Assembly (NCBI GenBank): GCA_019914945.1
Contig: CM034099.1
Coordinates: forward strand, 7,130,001 to 7,194,000
DNA: 64,000 bases
Origin: Typha latifolia
Taxonomy: Eukaryota; Streptophyta; Magnoliopsida; Poales; Typhaceae
Direction: 5' to 3'
The notes beneath the pieces are model-generated. The model was not told where the DNA came from. It did not search any database and saw only the letters and a list, made by a program, of their open reading frames with translations. The position numbers and the translations under genes were made by a program. Shown piece after piece: positions 41,974 through 52,065 of the stretch. How positions within the stretch are numbered: the first letter of the stretch is position 1; each line of letters begins with the position of its first letter.

Positions 41974-43179
41974 ATTTTGAAAAACTCCCGTTAACATTGT
42001 CCTTTATTTTTTAGTTACATCCTACAAATTGCATACGTTCAACATCATGAGGGTAATTTTATTTTTGAACAGAGTCGATTATCGTTCTTCTTTTCCAGAG
42101 TCAACACAAGCTTACTAATAACTTCTCAACAAGAATAAAAAAGGAAAATGCGACATACATCAATACAACCTTTTTCTTTTCTCTCTTTATATATGACCCA
42201 CATCTAGAGCAGAGCAAAAAGAGCACCAGCAAACCCAACTCAATGTGTTCTCTTGTACAAGAAAAGAAATGAAGCATAAATATCATGGTTTGCATGTAGA
42301 GTTCACCATTAATTAGTATGCACTGCTCCTATATATCTTTCTTTTAATGCTTTGTCTGCCACTAAAACTCTACAGTGGAGTATGATTGCAGGCAGAGAGA
42401 GACAGCTTGAAGTGCCATTTACTAAGAACATCAATATCAATCCCAACTTCCAGTTGCCACCTTTGTTCCCACGCCGTGGTTTAATGCATGCAGGTGTTCT
42501 CACATGGCTTGTCCAATAAAAGAACAAAAGCCGCCATCTTTTATTATTATTTAAATAATATAAATATATAAATTTAATCATGTTAGTGATATTAATTTAA
42601 TTTTAATAAAAATTATATGGTTGGAGAGCTCCCATTGAGATATTTAAAATAAGACTAATTTTAAATAGTTTTAAAATTAAAATATAAATATATTTAGTAT
42701 TTAATTTAAAATTTTCTAAAATAATTTAATAGTAGGTTTAGTTTGAATGTTTAAATAATTAATTAGTGTATTAATATAAATGTAATTAACAAAAAATGTT
42801 GTATAACTTTATAGGATAAGTTTAGAGCTCTAAAAATTCTGATTGGGCTTAGAATCCAATATAGAGCTCCATTGGAACAATTGGGCTCCATATTTAGAGA
42901 TTTAGTACATGGTTAAAGATGCTCTAAAGGTGGGTTTTCTTTTTCTTTCCCAGCCTGGAGAACCTTCTTTCTTGTAAAATGTTAAAAGTTAATCAGGAGA
43001 AATATGCCAAACAATTGACAAAACGAAGATTATTTGACATAATCTTTGCAATCCAAGATTAATAAGTTAATTAGGTGAGTGTCTAAGATTGATTATATGA
43101 AATGCCTATCCTTTTTAAATTATTATTTAGAAAAGATAGCTAAGTAGCCATTACAAAACCCTCTCAAAAGAACACCCCC
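41974..43179. other. Intergenic, AT-rich
   Basis: No gene seen. The part at 42600-42930 carries GAGCTCC / GAGCATCTTTAACC-type motifs on opposite strands, like a decayed MITE, but the ends cannot be paired convincingly. Confidence 0.4.
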
Positions 43180-43480
43180 AACCTATTCTAGGAGAAGATG
43201 TTGTCAGGATGGTCAGCGAAGTATACACCCAGAAAATTGGTTTGATTAGATTATAAGCATGATTAGCTAGCCAATCTACTGATTAGCCTCTGTATAAATT
43301 TGAATAAAAGAAATTTCATCACAGTGAGGTACAATGGTGTAAATATCTTCAATAACTAATAGAGTGAATGATCGATCCCTGGCATATCCAACTTTCTGAC
43401 TATGATGTCTCCTGGAAGCCACACCTTCTGCAGTCCCATCCTTGAAGCCCACGCTTCACTGAATAGCATCTAAATAGATA
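43180..43480 (-). pseudogene. RNase H remnant A (LINE-type RVT_3), broken
   Basis: On the minus strand the segment encodes LFSEAWASRMGLQKVW, then in another frame VIEDIYTIVPHCDEISFIQI, then VDWLANHAY. This order matches the second half of the RNase H domain at the 3' end of plant L1-type LINE ORF2: the SEAWAL..GL helix and the final REANQVADWLA motif, whose Asp is catalytic. At least two frame changes separate the pieces, so it is dead. Its N-terminal part is not seen. Confidence 0.65.
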
Positions 43481-43799
43481 GAAACTGACATGCCCATACA
43501 GAAATACAACAACTAGATGAGGTTTTTTTTTTTAAAAAAGAAAAAGAATCAACTGATTGAGATTTGATCTATCTTCTTATGGCTTCAAGGCTTTCCTGCA
43601 CCAATAAGAGGATCCACATCCTCTGGTTCCTACAATACCACAGTAGACTTTTTTTTTGATTAGATGAGCTGAGAATCAACTAGAGGTCACAAAATTTTGA
43701 GACCACATTTTACTCTCCCTTATCATGATAGAGAATGGCCTCAAACTCCTTCGATAGTGGAGCATTATTACTCGGTTCTATACTATTGACAATTTTACA

Positions 43800-44190
43800 T
43801 CCTAATTAGGCTTATCCAATCTACCGCTCTATTGCCCTCATACCTTGTGTGCCTGCCCTCTCATCAGGTATCTGTAGTCCACTATTATTCTCCAAAGTCT
43901 CCAAAGGACCTCCTTTTCACCTTTCAAAATCTTAACCAATGCCTTTGCATATGTTCCAATAATGGCTCTCGCTCTAATGCCCGAGCCTTCTCGAAGACCC
44001 AGCAACACAGCTCAGGCTTCACTAAAGAGTTGGGAATCCTTGGCTGTAGCTTTGGCAATCACCTTCACTTGCTGGCCCTTTGCATTCCTGATGACTGCAG
44101 CTACACCACCTTAGTATTCACTATTAGAGAACACCTCATCTGTGTTGATCTTGATCCACCCCACCGGAGGTGGCACCTACGTTGTATCTC
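43800..44190 (-). pseudogene. RNase H remnant B (LINE-type RVT_3), broken
   Basis: The minus strand reads GWIKINTDEVFSNSEY, stop, GGVAAVIRNAKGQQ, then DSQLFSEA, stop, AVLLGLREG, and near the end EGNRAVDW. This is a full RNase H domain of the LINE ORF2 type, with the first catalytic Asp in NTD, Glu in SEA and the last Asp in VDW, interrupted by at least two in-frame stops and a frameshift. A run of 11 T at 43523-43533 could be its old poly(A) tail. It was cut on its upstream side by the insertion at 44333-47692. Confidence 0.75.
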
Positions 44191-44314
44191 GTCGGTCTAC
44201 TTGGTTATCTCTCATGATTGTCTCTTTCACTGTACTCCACAACAAAATGCACTGCCTTGATTGCTATAAGCTCCAGACTAGCCTGGCTGCCAAAACCCTA
44301 GCAAAGTTAGGGTC

Positions 44315-44332
44315 GGTGCAACTCAAAGTGTC
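44315..44332. repeat. TSD of the LINE, 3' side
   Basis: GGTGCAACTCAAAGTGTC, identical to 47693-47710. Confidence 0.95.
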
Positions 44333-47300
44333 TTTTTTTTTATGCCAAGGAGCTGCTTCTAGCTATATATTACTGAGCTACCGACCTATTAGCTGCATCG
44401 GAAGCAATAAGGTTACAAAATTCTGGGGGGGGTGTGTCCTAACCGATTATAACTACTAAAATCGGAGGACATGCTGGCCCTGGCCGCTGCCCAGTCAGCT
44501 ACAATATTACATTTTCTCCCTACGTATACAAACCTAGTTTCCAAACATTCCTTTCCTAGTTTGAGGCATTCATGCACCATATTTCTGATGCGCCAAGGAC
44601 TATGCTCCACTTAATGACCTCCTGGCAGTCTAATTCAATAATCAACCTGCATTCTCTATTGGCCACCCTCAAACCCAGCCTGAATGCCCACAGTTCCGTT
44701 TCCAAAGCCGAGTTTCCCAGGCATGGTTCCCACACTGCCTGGACGAAGTCTCCCTTAGCGTCTCGAAAGACTGCCGTTGCACCTCCTTGGCAAGCTCCCG
44801 CCGTGAACGCCCCGTCGGTGTTTACCTTTATCCACCCTTATTGAGGTGGTTCCCACCTCTTGCTAATTCTCTTCCCCTTCAGTTGGCTTTCCTTGATAGT
44901 CTGCCTATGTTCTTTTGCTAAGGCTACTACCCTTCTCACCACTACTGACTCTGGCGTCATCTTCCCACTGAAAACTACCGCATTCCTCTGTCTCCAAATT
45001 GACCACAGAGTGCAAGCTATCACACCTTTAATCTTTAAGTCTTCATCTTTGTTCGATCTCCATTCTTTCGTTATCCAGTCCTGGTCTATCAAGGCACTCT
45101 CAGTCCCTTCGCTGACCCTTGGTATCTTCCATACCTCTAGGCTGTATCTGCATGCAAATAAAATGTGATCTGTCGTCTCTCGAAACAGCCCGCACATGGC
45201 GCATCTCTCATCAGTTCCAATATGGATGTATTGGAGGTAGGCTCTTGTTGGAAGCCTACCCCAGAGCAATTTCCAACAGAAGGTTCTGATCTCGGAGCCA
45301 CCGGTAGCTGCCAGAGAGTCTTCCACCCTTCCCATTGCTGCTCTTGCTGAGGCTGCATGGAGGTGTATATGGCTTTCACTGATGGTATTCCCCTTGGGTG
45401 CGGCCACCATATCCACTTATCCTCAATGGTGGCAGCATCCATGGGGAAGGTAGATATCTCATAAGCCATGTCTGAACCCGCCTCCCTGCAGAGTCTCTCC
45501 ATGGTCCAGTGTTGATTGCCAATGATGTCCACCACCATTAGATTTTCATCCATTAGAGGCTCTGCAAGCTCCCTAGGCTGTCTGCTCCACAGAACCTCGT
45601 GAGTCCAGGGGTCATAGGCAGCTCTCGTGTTCCTGTCATTCCCAACCAAAATGTGGCATCCCATCTTTAGTTTGCTAGTTGTGCGATTTAGAGCTCGCCA
45701 CACCCAAGATGCGTTGGTAGGGCTCTTAGTCTCTCACGGGTGCAGTCTTCCGTACTTAGCATGTAGGAGTTTAACCCATGGAGCCTGCTCCTTGTTGAGA
45801 ACCTTGAAGACCAGCTTACCGAGATGGGAGGTTCTCGCATCTCTAAGCCTTCTAACCCCGAGTCCACCTTGCCACTTAGCAGTTGTGACCTGTTCCCAGT
45901 TTATCAAGTGTAGCCCGCGGCCGACGCTGTTTTCCCAAAGAAAGGCACGTGCTTTTTTGGTCATCTCATCTAGGACTGCGTCCGGCAGCCAGGTACTTCC
46001 TAGCCAATATGCCGGTATCGACATCAGAGTTGCATTGATCAAGGTTAGTTTGCCGGCTTGGGAGAGAAGCTTCCTTTTCCAGCCTGCTAGTCTCTTGTCG
46101 ATGCATTCCACCATGGCTTGGTGCTCCTTCGCCTTCACTCTCTTACCCGATATTAGCACCCCGAGGTATTTAAATGGCATGGCTGCCACCCACAGCCTGA
46201 GCTTCTCACTGAGTTGTTTACTTGCATCTACTCCGAACCTGGTTGGCAGGTAAATCTCTGACTTGCCGATGTTAACTCTTTGGTTGGTGATCTTCCCATA
46301 TTGGTTTAGGCTATCCAGGATGCACTGGGCGTTCTCGATAGAGGCCTCGGTCATCAAGAGCAGATCATCTGCGTACAGCAGGTGAGACAACTGGACTTCT
46401 CCCACCTTGTATCCTTGTAGCTGCCCTTTGTCCACCTTCTCGTTAAGTATCCTCGACAGTATTTGAGTGACTATTATGAAGAGGTAGGGTGACAGCAGAT
46501 CCCCTTACCGAAGTCCACTATGAGGTGTAATCCAGTTTGTTGGGCTCCTGTTGATAAGCAAGGCAAAGCAAGGGGACGAGATGCACGCATGCACCCATCA
46601 TTGCGGCGGAAAACCCATCCGCTAGAGCGAGCCTACTACCGTCGGCCAACTTACTCGTATCATATGCCTTCTCCATGTCCATCTTGATCATCATGGTAGC
46701 CTGACCACCTTTATCTGATGCCATGGAGTGAGCGACCTCTTGCTGTTAGAGTGTTGTCACCGATGCTTCTCCCGGCTACGAAAGCCGCTTGTTCTGGACC
46801 TATAATTTTGGGAAGTACTGGCTTGAGTCGGCTGACTAGGACCTTGGCAATGATCTTATACACCACATTGCATAATGCAATGGGTCTATAGTCAGCCACC
46901 ATAGCATTATGAAGGTTTCTCCCTACGATCGGGGCATAGTTGAAGAGGTAAAGAAGTGGCCAATGGCCTGGCATAGGCTTTCTCCTATGGTATCCCAATA
47001 CTTGGTGTAGACTTCCGCCTGCATCCCGTCCGGGCCAGGCGCCTTGCCCCTCGGTAGTCTCCACACATGCTCTTTGATTTCCTCCGGTGTTACTGGCCTA
47101 ACCAGCTCTGTTGCTTCTTCAGCCGAGATGCATGGTAGCATGGGCCACTCTTGTCTAATATGGTTGTGCTCTTCCGCTGTGCCTCAGAACCCTTGGTAAA
47201 AAGGTGTGAAGGCTTGGCAGACTTCTACAGAGTCCTGAATCCATCTCTCGCCCTCGCCCATTATTCCAGGGATCTGGTTGTATTGTCTACGTATGGTAGC

Positions 47301-47692
47301 AGAGATGTGGTAGAATTTGGTATTACGATCTCCTTCAGTTGCCCACCTGAAGTTATGAAGTTGTATCCAAATCGACGCTGTAGTGAAAGCTTCAGGAGAT
47401 GGCCAAAAGTTATTGCGCTAAGGTATTAAGTTGAGAACCTGTCCTCAGATAGTCCACCAATTGGTTTCTTAGTTTTTCCAGGATCTCTGCCGAGATGCTT
47501 CCTGAGTGTGTTGAGGCTCCCTTGCTGCCAGTCGCTACAGAGGCCCAAGTCCTAGCAGGTCCCTTTTATTTTTTCTTGCCCATGTCCAACTGCTCCGACA
47601 CCTTCAAGGATGACGCCCTTCTTTGGTGTACATCCTCCCCTCGCGTCGTCGCTGGTGGGGACTCCATAAAAAGAAGAAAATTTATCTCGTTT
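44333..47692 (-). mobile_element. Inactivated L1-type LINE with internal deletion, 3.36 kb
   Basis: Read on the minus strand, the element starts at 47692 with a short leader and an ORF1-like beginning (MESPPATTRG at 47667, TWASVATGS further on), broken by a stop. It then jumps to ORF2, so most of ORF1 and the endonuclease region are missing. Reverse transcriptase motifs follow: LPRGKAPGPDG, ADYRPIALCNVVYKIIAK, IKMDMEKAYD, GLR-stop-GDLLSPYLF (the usual Gln codon is TAA at 46507-46505) and the catalytic YADD (46375-46364). Then come the zf-RVT Cys/His block (RTFCWKLLWGRLPT, CAMCG, TDHILFAC) and RNase H (GWIKVNTDGAF, LETEL, VADWAA). Several frameshifts and stops remain. It ends in a short A tail (T run at 44333-44340) directly at the 18-bp TSD. 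No activity is possible from this copy. Confidence 0.92.
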
Positions 47693-47710
47693 GGTGCAAC
47701 TCAAAGTGTC
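47693..47710. repeat. TSD of the LINE, 5' side
   Basis: Exact second copy of the 18-mer at 44315-44332; defines the element's 5' boundary. Confidence 0.95.
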
Positions 47711-50402
47711 GAATGTTTCAATTACTATTATCAATTTCTTCAAATGGGAGATCATCTGTAGCCTCGTATGCATGAATTTCAGGCAGCCATAATTTTTAGC
47801 ATCACATTAAGGGCTGCCAATTCAATAAAAACAATTTCATTAAACCTAACTTTACAGCTTAATATTGTAGTTTATATAATACATTTCCCCCTTATATTTA
47901 CAAGATAAAATCTAATATATATTTTAACATAACAAATTCTGATAGACGTGTATCAATTAACACAATAATTACCTATACATGTAGACCCATTCATTCCCTG
48001 CCAAAAGTTTTGCATTTATTAGGATCAACCATTCAATTGATCATCGATCGATCATGAGTGCATTCGAGAACCCAAAAGCTTGCTCTCCTCAACTTCTGCA
48101 ACTATACCCTATAAGAAGTCGATAAAAATCATTAAAAAAAAATTATATTCCATCGACAAAAGCCGAAAGTCGCGTGTTAGTTGTCCTCCTCGTAGGGACG
48201 CAATGCAATGTAATACAATGCCATGCAATGGAAATATACAATGCTGCTGACTCGGATGGTGATCAACACCACTGTGTCGTTATGCTACTGATTGCTGGGT
48301 AGACATTCCTTGCACTTGCACGCCAGATTCCTTGCATGGGTCAATTCATGTTACCTATATATCAAGTTGGCGACAAAGAAATTTCCATTCTGACGACGAT
48401 GTCAAAACCCCCTCTCCCCAAGGGGATAAGCACGCATCTGATCTGACTGAAAAAAAGTTTAACACCGACACACAGTTTGGAACCTTTCGGATCAAATAAT
48501 GTGCCTACAAATTGGTCATAGTATATATATCATCCTGTCTGTATATTGAGGTACTGAGGAGGGGTTGTATAGTTTTATGTGTTATAAGATATATATATAT
48601 ACACAATATTTATAGGATTAAAGGAGAAATTAATACTGTAAACAAAGCTCTTATATGACTTCGTCTTAACCTTTGAAAAGATTTTTTATTTTGTAGAATT
48701 TGTAAACTAAAAACTATATATTTTTTTTTTCTTTCTAAACTGCAGCTGCTGATGTATGATCTGCGATATTGTAGGATTTGATAAGTACAACTCTTCTCTC
48801 CCATCATTGTCGTTGAATTTGTTATATAATTGGTAGGCCTTCTATGGCGTGTAATACTTGTCTGCCTCTTTTTTTATTTATTTTTTTCTTTCTTTCTATC
48901 AGTCCGTAAGCTACTCATAGGATAGACTAAGAGTAAACTGTTTTTGATACAGTAGAATTTTTTTTTATAATTTTAATCTATGCCATCCAATAGCTTCGAC
49001 TGTTAAATTAAACAGTCTAACTACCATCCATCGGCACTGCAAAACTGTAATTGAGATTCTGATGGAGGATGGAAAATAGACATTTTAGTCTATGCAAAAG
49101 GATTCAAGATTAAAAATCTAGTCTACTCATTTATTTAAGAGATATTGATCAGAAATCAAACATTAAATTTTACTCTTAGTATGAATGCAAATTATGATGA
49201 ATTCGAATTTGAACAAGATTTTGTACTCCAAATGGAAGCAAAAAAAGATTGTTATGATTCGAGAAATATCTCGACCAAATTCTATCGTTTACGCCTCATA
49301 ATTAATAATTTTATTTATTTTAGAAAAGTTTTATTTTGCTTATATTTTTATTGTCTAGAAACTTGGAATTTGGTAAAGGCTTAGTTAAACTATAATTTTA
49401 TGAGTCTAATTAGAAACTATTCATAAAGTTGATGCCTTCGATCTGATATTCCTCAGAATCCAGGCTTCCCTTACATCAGAAGAATCTTAATAAGGAACTG
49501 GAGGATATCAAAGCTCATGTCTTGCTCATTGAGTCATTGTTTCCTACCACTATTCCAAATTCCAGTTCTGTGAGGAAGAAATAACCAAGAAACTGAACTC
49601 AAAACAGCATTGCATGAAACCTAACTACCTAGATCTTTTGATTGCCATCTGACCTGGATCTGAATTGGATGAGATATATCTTATTGGAAGCCAAACTGGA
49701 ATTGGATTCAACTTAGCTAAATTTCTCCACAAGTTGATCATCTTCTTGGTGGTGTGCATGTATCATGCATGCATGCACAAATCATATGTTATGCTAACCT
49801 TGTGGTGAAGTAATCACTGAAGAGAGAGAGAGAGAGAGAGTGAGAAAGAGTAGTTGGTACGGAAGTATTATCATCATTAAAGAAAATTAAGAGTTGTTAG
49901 TGTCGTTGTTAAATAATTGAAGCTAATGTTAGATCTGGTAGTAACCAATATTAAATAATTTTCTTCTTTTTTATTGTTCAAATACACGGCCAGAAACGCA
50001 ACCTTCAAGATTATGTATGTGTGTATGTATGTATGTATGTATGTATGTATGTATGTATGTATGTATGTATGTATGTATGTACATGCAATTAGCAGTAGTT
50101 AGACCTAGCATGACTCAAGTCTAGATAAAATATAACGAAGATTAAATAAATAAAAAAGAACAGGGAGGAATCGATCTTGGACCGAGTCACATTTGCAGTC
50201 CATATTTCTCGTGTACACATCGAATACGTATACACCACCGAAACCAAGTCTCTCCGACAAGTCGCCACCTGTCGTATTCGGCCAACCTTAACGTCTGACG
50301 GAACGACGTCAATCTGTTGCCGTCCTTATTGGACTTAAATCTGACGGCGCCGTTAATGTCCTAAAGCAGACGAAGAAATGGTATATCTAGAGCTGCGTAC
50401 CA

Positions 50403-50404
<2 letters not shown>
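47711..50404. other. Intergenic, AT-rich
   Basis: No gene. Chance ORFs under 80 codons only. Contains an (AG)n run near 49820 and a long (ATGT)n tract at 50013-50081. Confidence 0.5.
50013..50081. repeat. (ATGT)17 tetranucleotide repeat
   Basis: Nearly uninterrupted ATGT/GTAT run of about 69 bp, with one break close to its left end. Confidence 0.95.

Positions 50405-50441
<37 letters not shown>
50405..50441. repeat. (CT)18 tract in the F-box gene promoter
   Basis: Uninterrupted CT run just upstream of the TATA box at 50468. CT/GA tracts are common core-promoter elements in plants (Y-patch or GAGA-like). Confidence 0.9.
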
Positions 50442-50444
<3 letters not shown>

Positions 50445-50467
50445 TTCCCAACATATCTTTGGAGGTT

Positions 50468-50474
50468 TATAAAG
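50468..50474 (+). promoter_or_regulatory. TATA box of the F-box gene
   Basis: TATAAAG 27 bp beyond the CT tract. The predicted transcript starts near 50500 and has a 5'UTR intron at 50644-50921 (GTAAAT...TTTGCAG). Confidence 0.55.
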
Positions 50475-50997
50475 AGATCAGGAGATCTGTTGTCGAAAAC
50501 CCTAAATTCCCTCTTCTCGATCACTTGTAGTGCGGAAACCCTAGTTCAAAGTTCTTTTTTTTTTTGCGTGCTTTGGGAGCTCCAGGAGCCGATTCGGAGG
50601 ATCCTCTGCCGAAGGATCTTGAGGTTTTGAAGCGATTTCGCAGGTAAATAATCTGAATCCTGTGCTAATTTGCTGTTTCTTTGTGCTGGGATGGTGTTGT
50701 TATGTCTACTTGTTGCTTCGTGAGATTCTTTTCGGGTGAAAAGATCGAGTTTACGAATAGTATCGGTTAAAAAAATGGTTCTTTGTCTGTTCACTCTCTT
50801 GATTTGTGCGGAAAGTTTTGTTCTTTTTTCGGTTTTGGTTTGTTGGTTGTGGATACGAGTTTAAAATTTTGTTACAATTGATCAGTGTTGTTTACCTTTA
50901 GCTTATGGTGTGCGTTTGCAGTTATCTCCTGGAAAGTTTCCACCTTGTGTCGGCATCTGGAAGTAAGATCTACTGTTCGAGAATTTTACTACCCAAA

Positions 50998-52065
50998 ATG
51001 CAATCGAAATCCAGAATACACGCAGACCCGTTTCTTTTCCAAGACCAATTTGACCGGATTCCGGATTCCATAGTTCTCGTCATCTTTAACAAGCTCGCCG
51101 ATGTCCGGTCGCTCGGCCGCTGCTCCGCCGTCTCCAAGCGCTTCAATTCCCTCGTCCCCCTCGTCCACGACGTCTATGTCAAGATCGACCGCGTCGTCGC
51201 TACCGACGGCGACCCGGATGATGCCCTGAACCTGGCGCCGAAGCCGAGGAGCCTCATCTCCAATTTCCTCAAGTTCATGCTCTCCACCCTGTTGAAACCC
51301 TTCAGCCAACTCCAGAGCACCAATGGGGGTAACAAAGCACTCCTCCCCCAACTTTCGCACCACTCCCCGGCCCAAGTCCTGAAGAACTTCACCCATGTCC
51401 GCAATCTGAGGATCGAGCTTCCGGCCGGTGATGTTGGAACGGAGGATGGGGTCTTCTTGAAATGGAGGGCAGAGTTCGGAAGCACCCTTCAGAGCTGCAT
51501 CGTTTTGGGTGGTACTCCTGTCGATCGAAAACCGGCTCCTTCCCATCAGGAACCTTCCCCTGGGGAAGATAATAACGGGAGCATCCCGGAGTCATTCTAC
51601 ACGAATGGAGGGCTAAAGTTGCGCGTAGTCTGGACCATTAGCTCCTTAATTGCTGCTTCCACAAGGCACTATCTTCTCCGGCAGATAATTAAGGAGCATC
51701 CGACGCTGAGGAGCTTGATTTTGACGGATGCCGATGGGCAAGGAACCCTAACCATGGGGGCAGAGCAGCTGAAGGAATTCAGAGAGAAACCATTGGCAGC
51801 TTCGGCATCATCCAATAGGACTCAGGTGCCAGCTTCCAACATGAAGCTTAGGTATGCGCCGTACTTGGAGCTGCCTGAGGGGATGAGAATGCAGGGCGCT
51901 ACACTTGTTGCGATCAAGCCCGCAGGTGAGGGTGGTAGTGGTGGCAATAGTAGCAAGAAGGAGGTAGAAACTCTTGTTACTGGAGCCTTCGACGGCCCAT
52001 TCAGAGCAGCTGTGAAGGCACTGGTCAAGCGGCGGACTTACCTCTTAGAGATGAATGGATTCTAG
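50998..52065 (+). CDS. F-box protein, AUF1/AUF2-like
   Basis: A single coding exon gives 355 aa starting MQSKSRIHADPF. The F-box is at about residues 17-60 (FDRIPDSIVLVIFNKLADVRSLGRC followed by VSKRFNSLVP), which should bind SKP1/ASK in an SCF E3 complex. The rest has no LRR or Kelch repeats but matches the plant AUF1/At1g78100-type family: THVRNLRIELP, LKWRAEFGSTLQSCI, HYLLRQIIKEHPTLRSLILTD, LRYAPYLELPEGMRMQGATLVAI and the C-terminal FDGPFRAAVKALVKRRTYLLEMNGF. Arabidopsis AUF1 is auxin-responsive and affects root growth; the same role here is inference. The ATG at 50998 was chosen because upstream in-frame sequence runs into the 5'UTR intron, and because the family starts just before the F-box. 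The 5' half is GC-rich at third positions. Confidence 0.92.
   Translation: MQSKSRIHADPFLFQDQFDRIPDSIVLVIFNKLADVRSLGRCSAVSKRFNSLVPLVHDVYVKIDRVVATDGDPDDALNLAPKPRSLISNFLKFMLSTLLKPFSQLQSTNGGNKALLPQLSHHSPAQVLKNFTHVRNLRIELPAGDVGTEDGVFLKWRAEFGSTLQSCIVLGGTPVDRKPAPSHQEPSPGEDNNGSIPESFYTNGGLKLRVVWTISSLIAASTRHYLLRQIIKEHPTLRSLILTDADGQGTLTMGAEQLKEFREKPLAASASSNRTQVPASNMKLRYAPYLELPEGMRMQGATLVAIKPAGEGGSGGNSSKKEVETLVTGAFDGPFRAAVKALVKRRTYLLEMNGF

Noticed and set aside
42590..42930. Possible MITE with GAGCTCC / GAGCATCTTTAACC motifs
   Set aside because: The two sides do not form a terminal inverted repeat and no TSD is visible.
45627..46253. 208-codon ORF on the plus strand
   Set aside because: It is the antisense shadow of the LINE ORF2 reverse transcriptase region on the minus strand.
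50013..50081. Regular repeat that could be mistaken for a CRISPR-like array
   Set aside because: It is a simple tetranucleotide microsatellite without spacers, in a plant genome.
50989..51546. 185-codon minus-strand ORF
   Set aside because: Antisense to the GC-rich F-box coding region; no recognisable domain.
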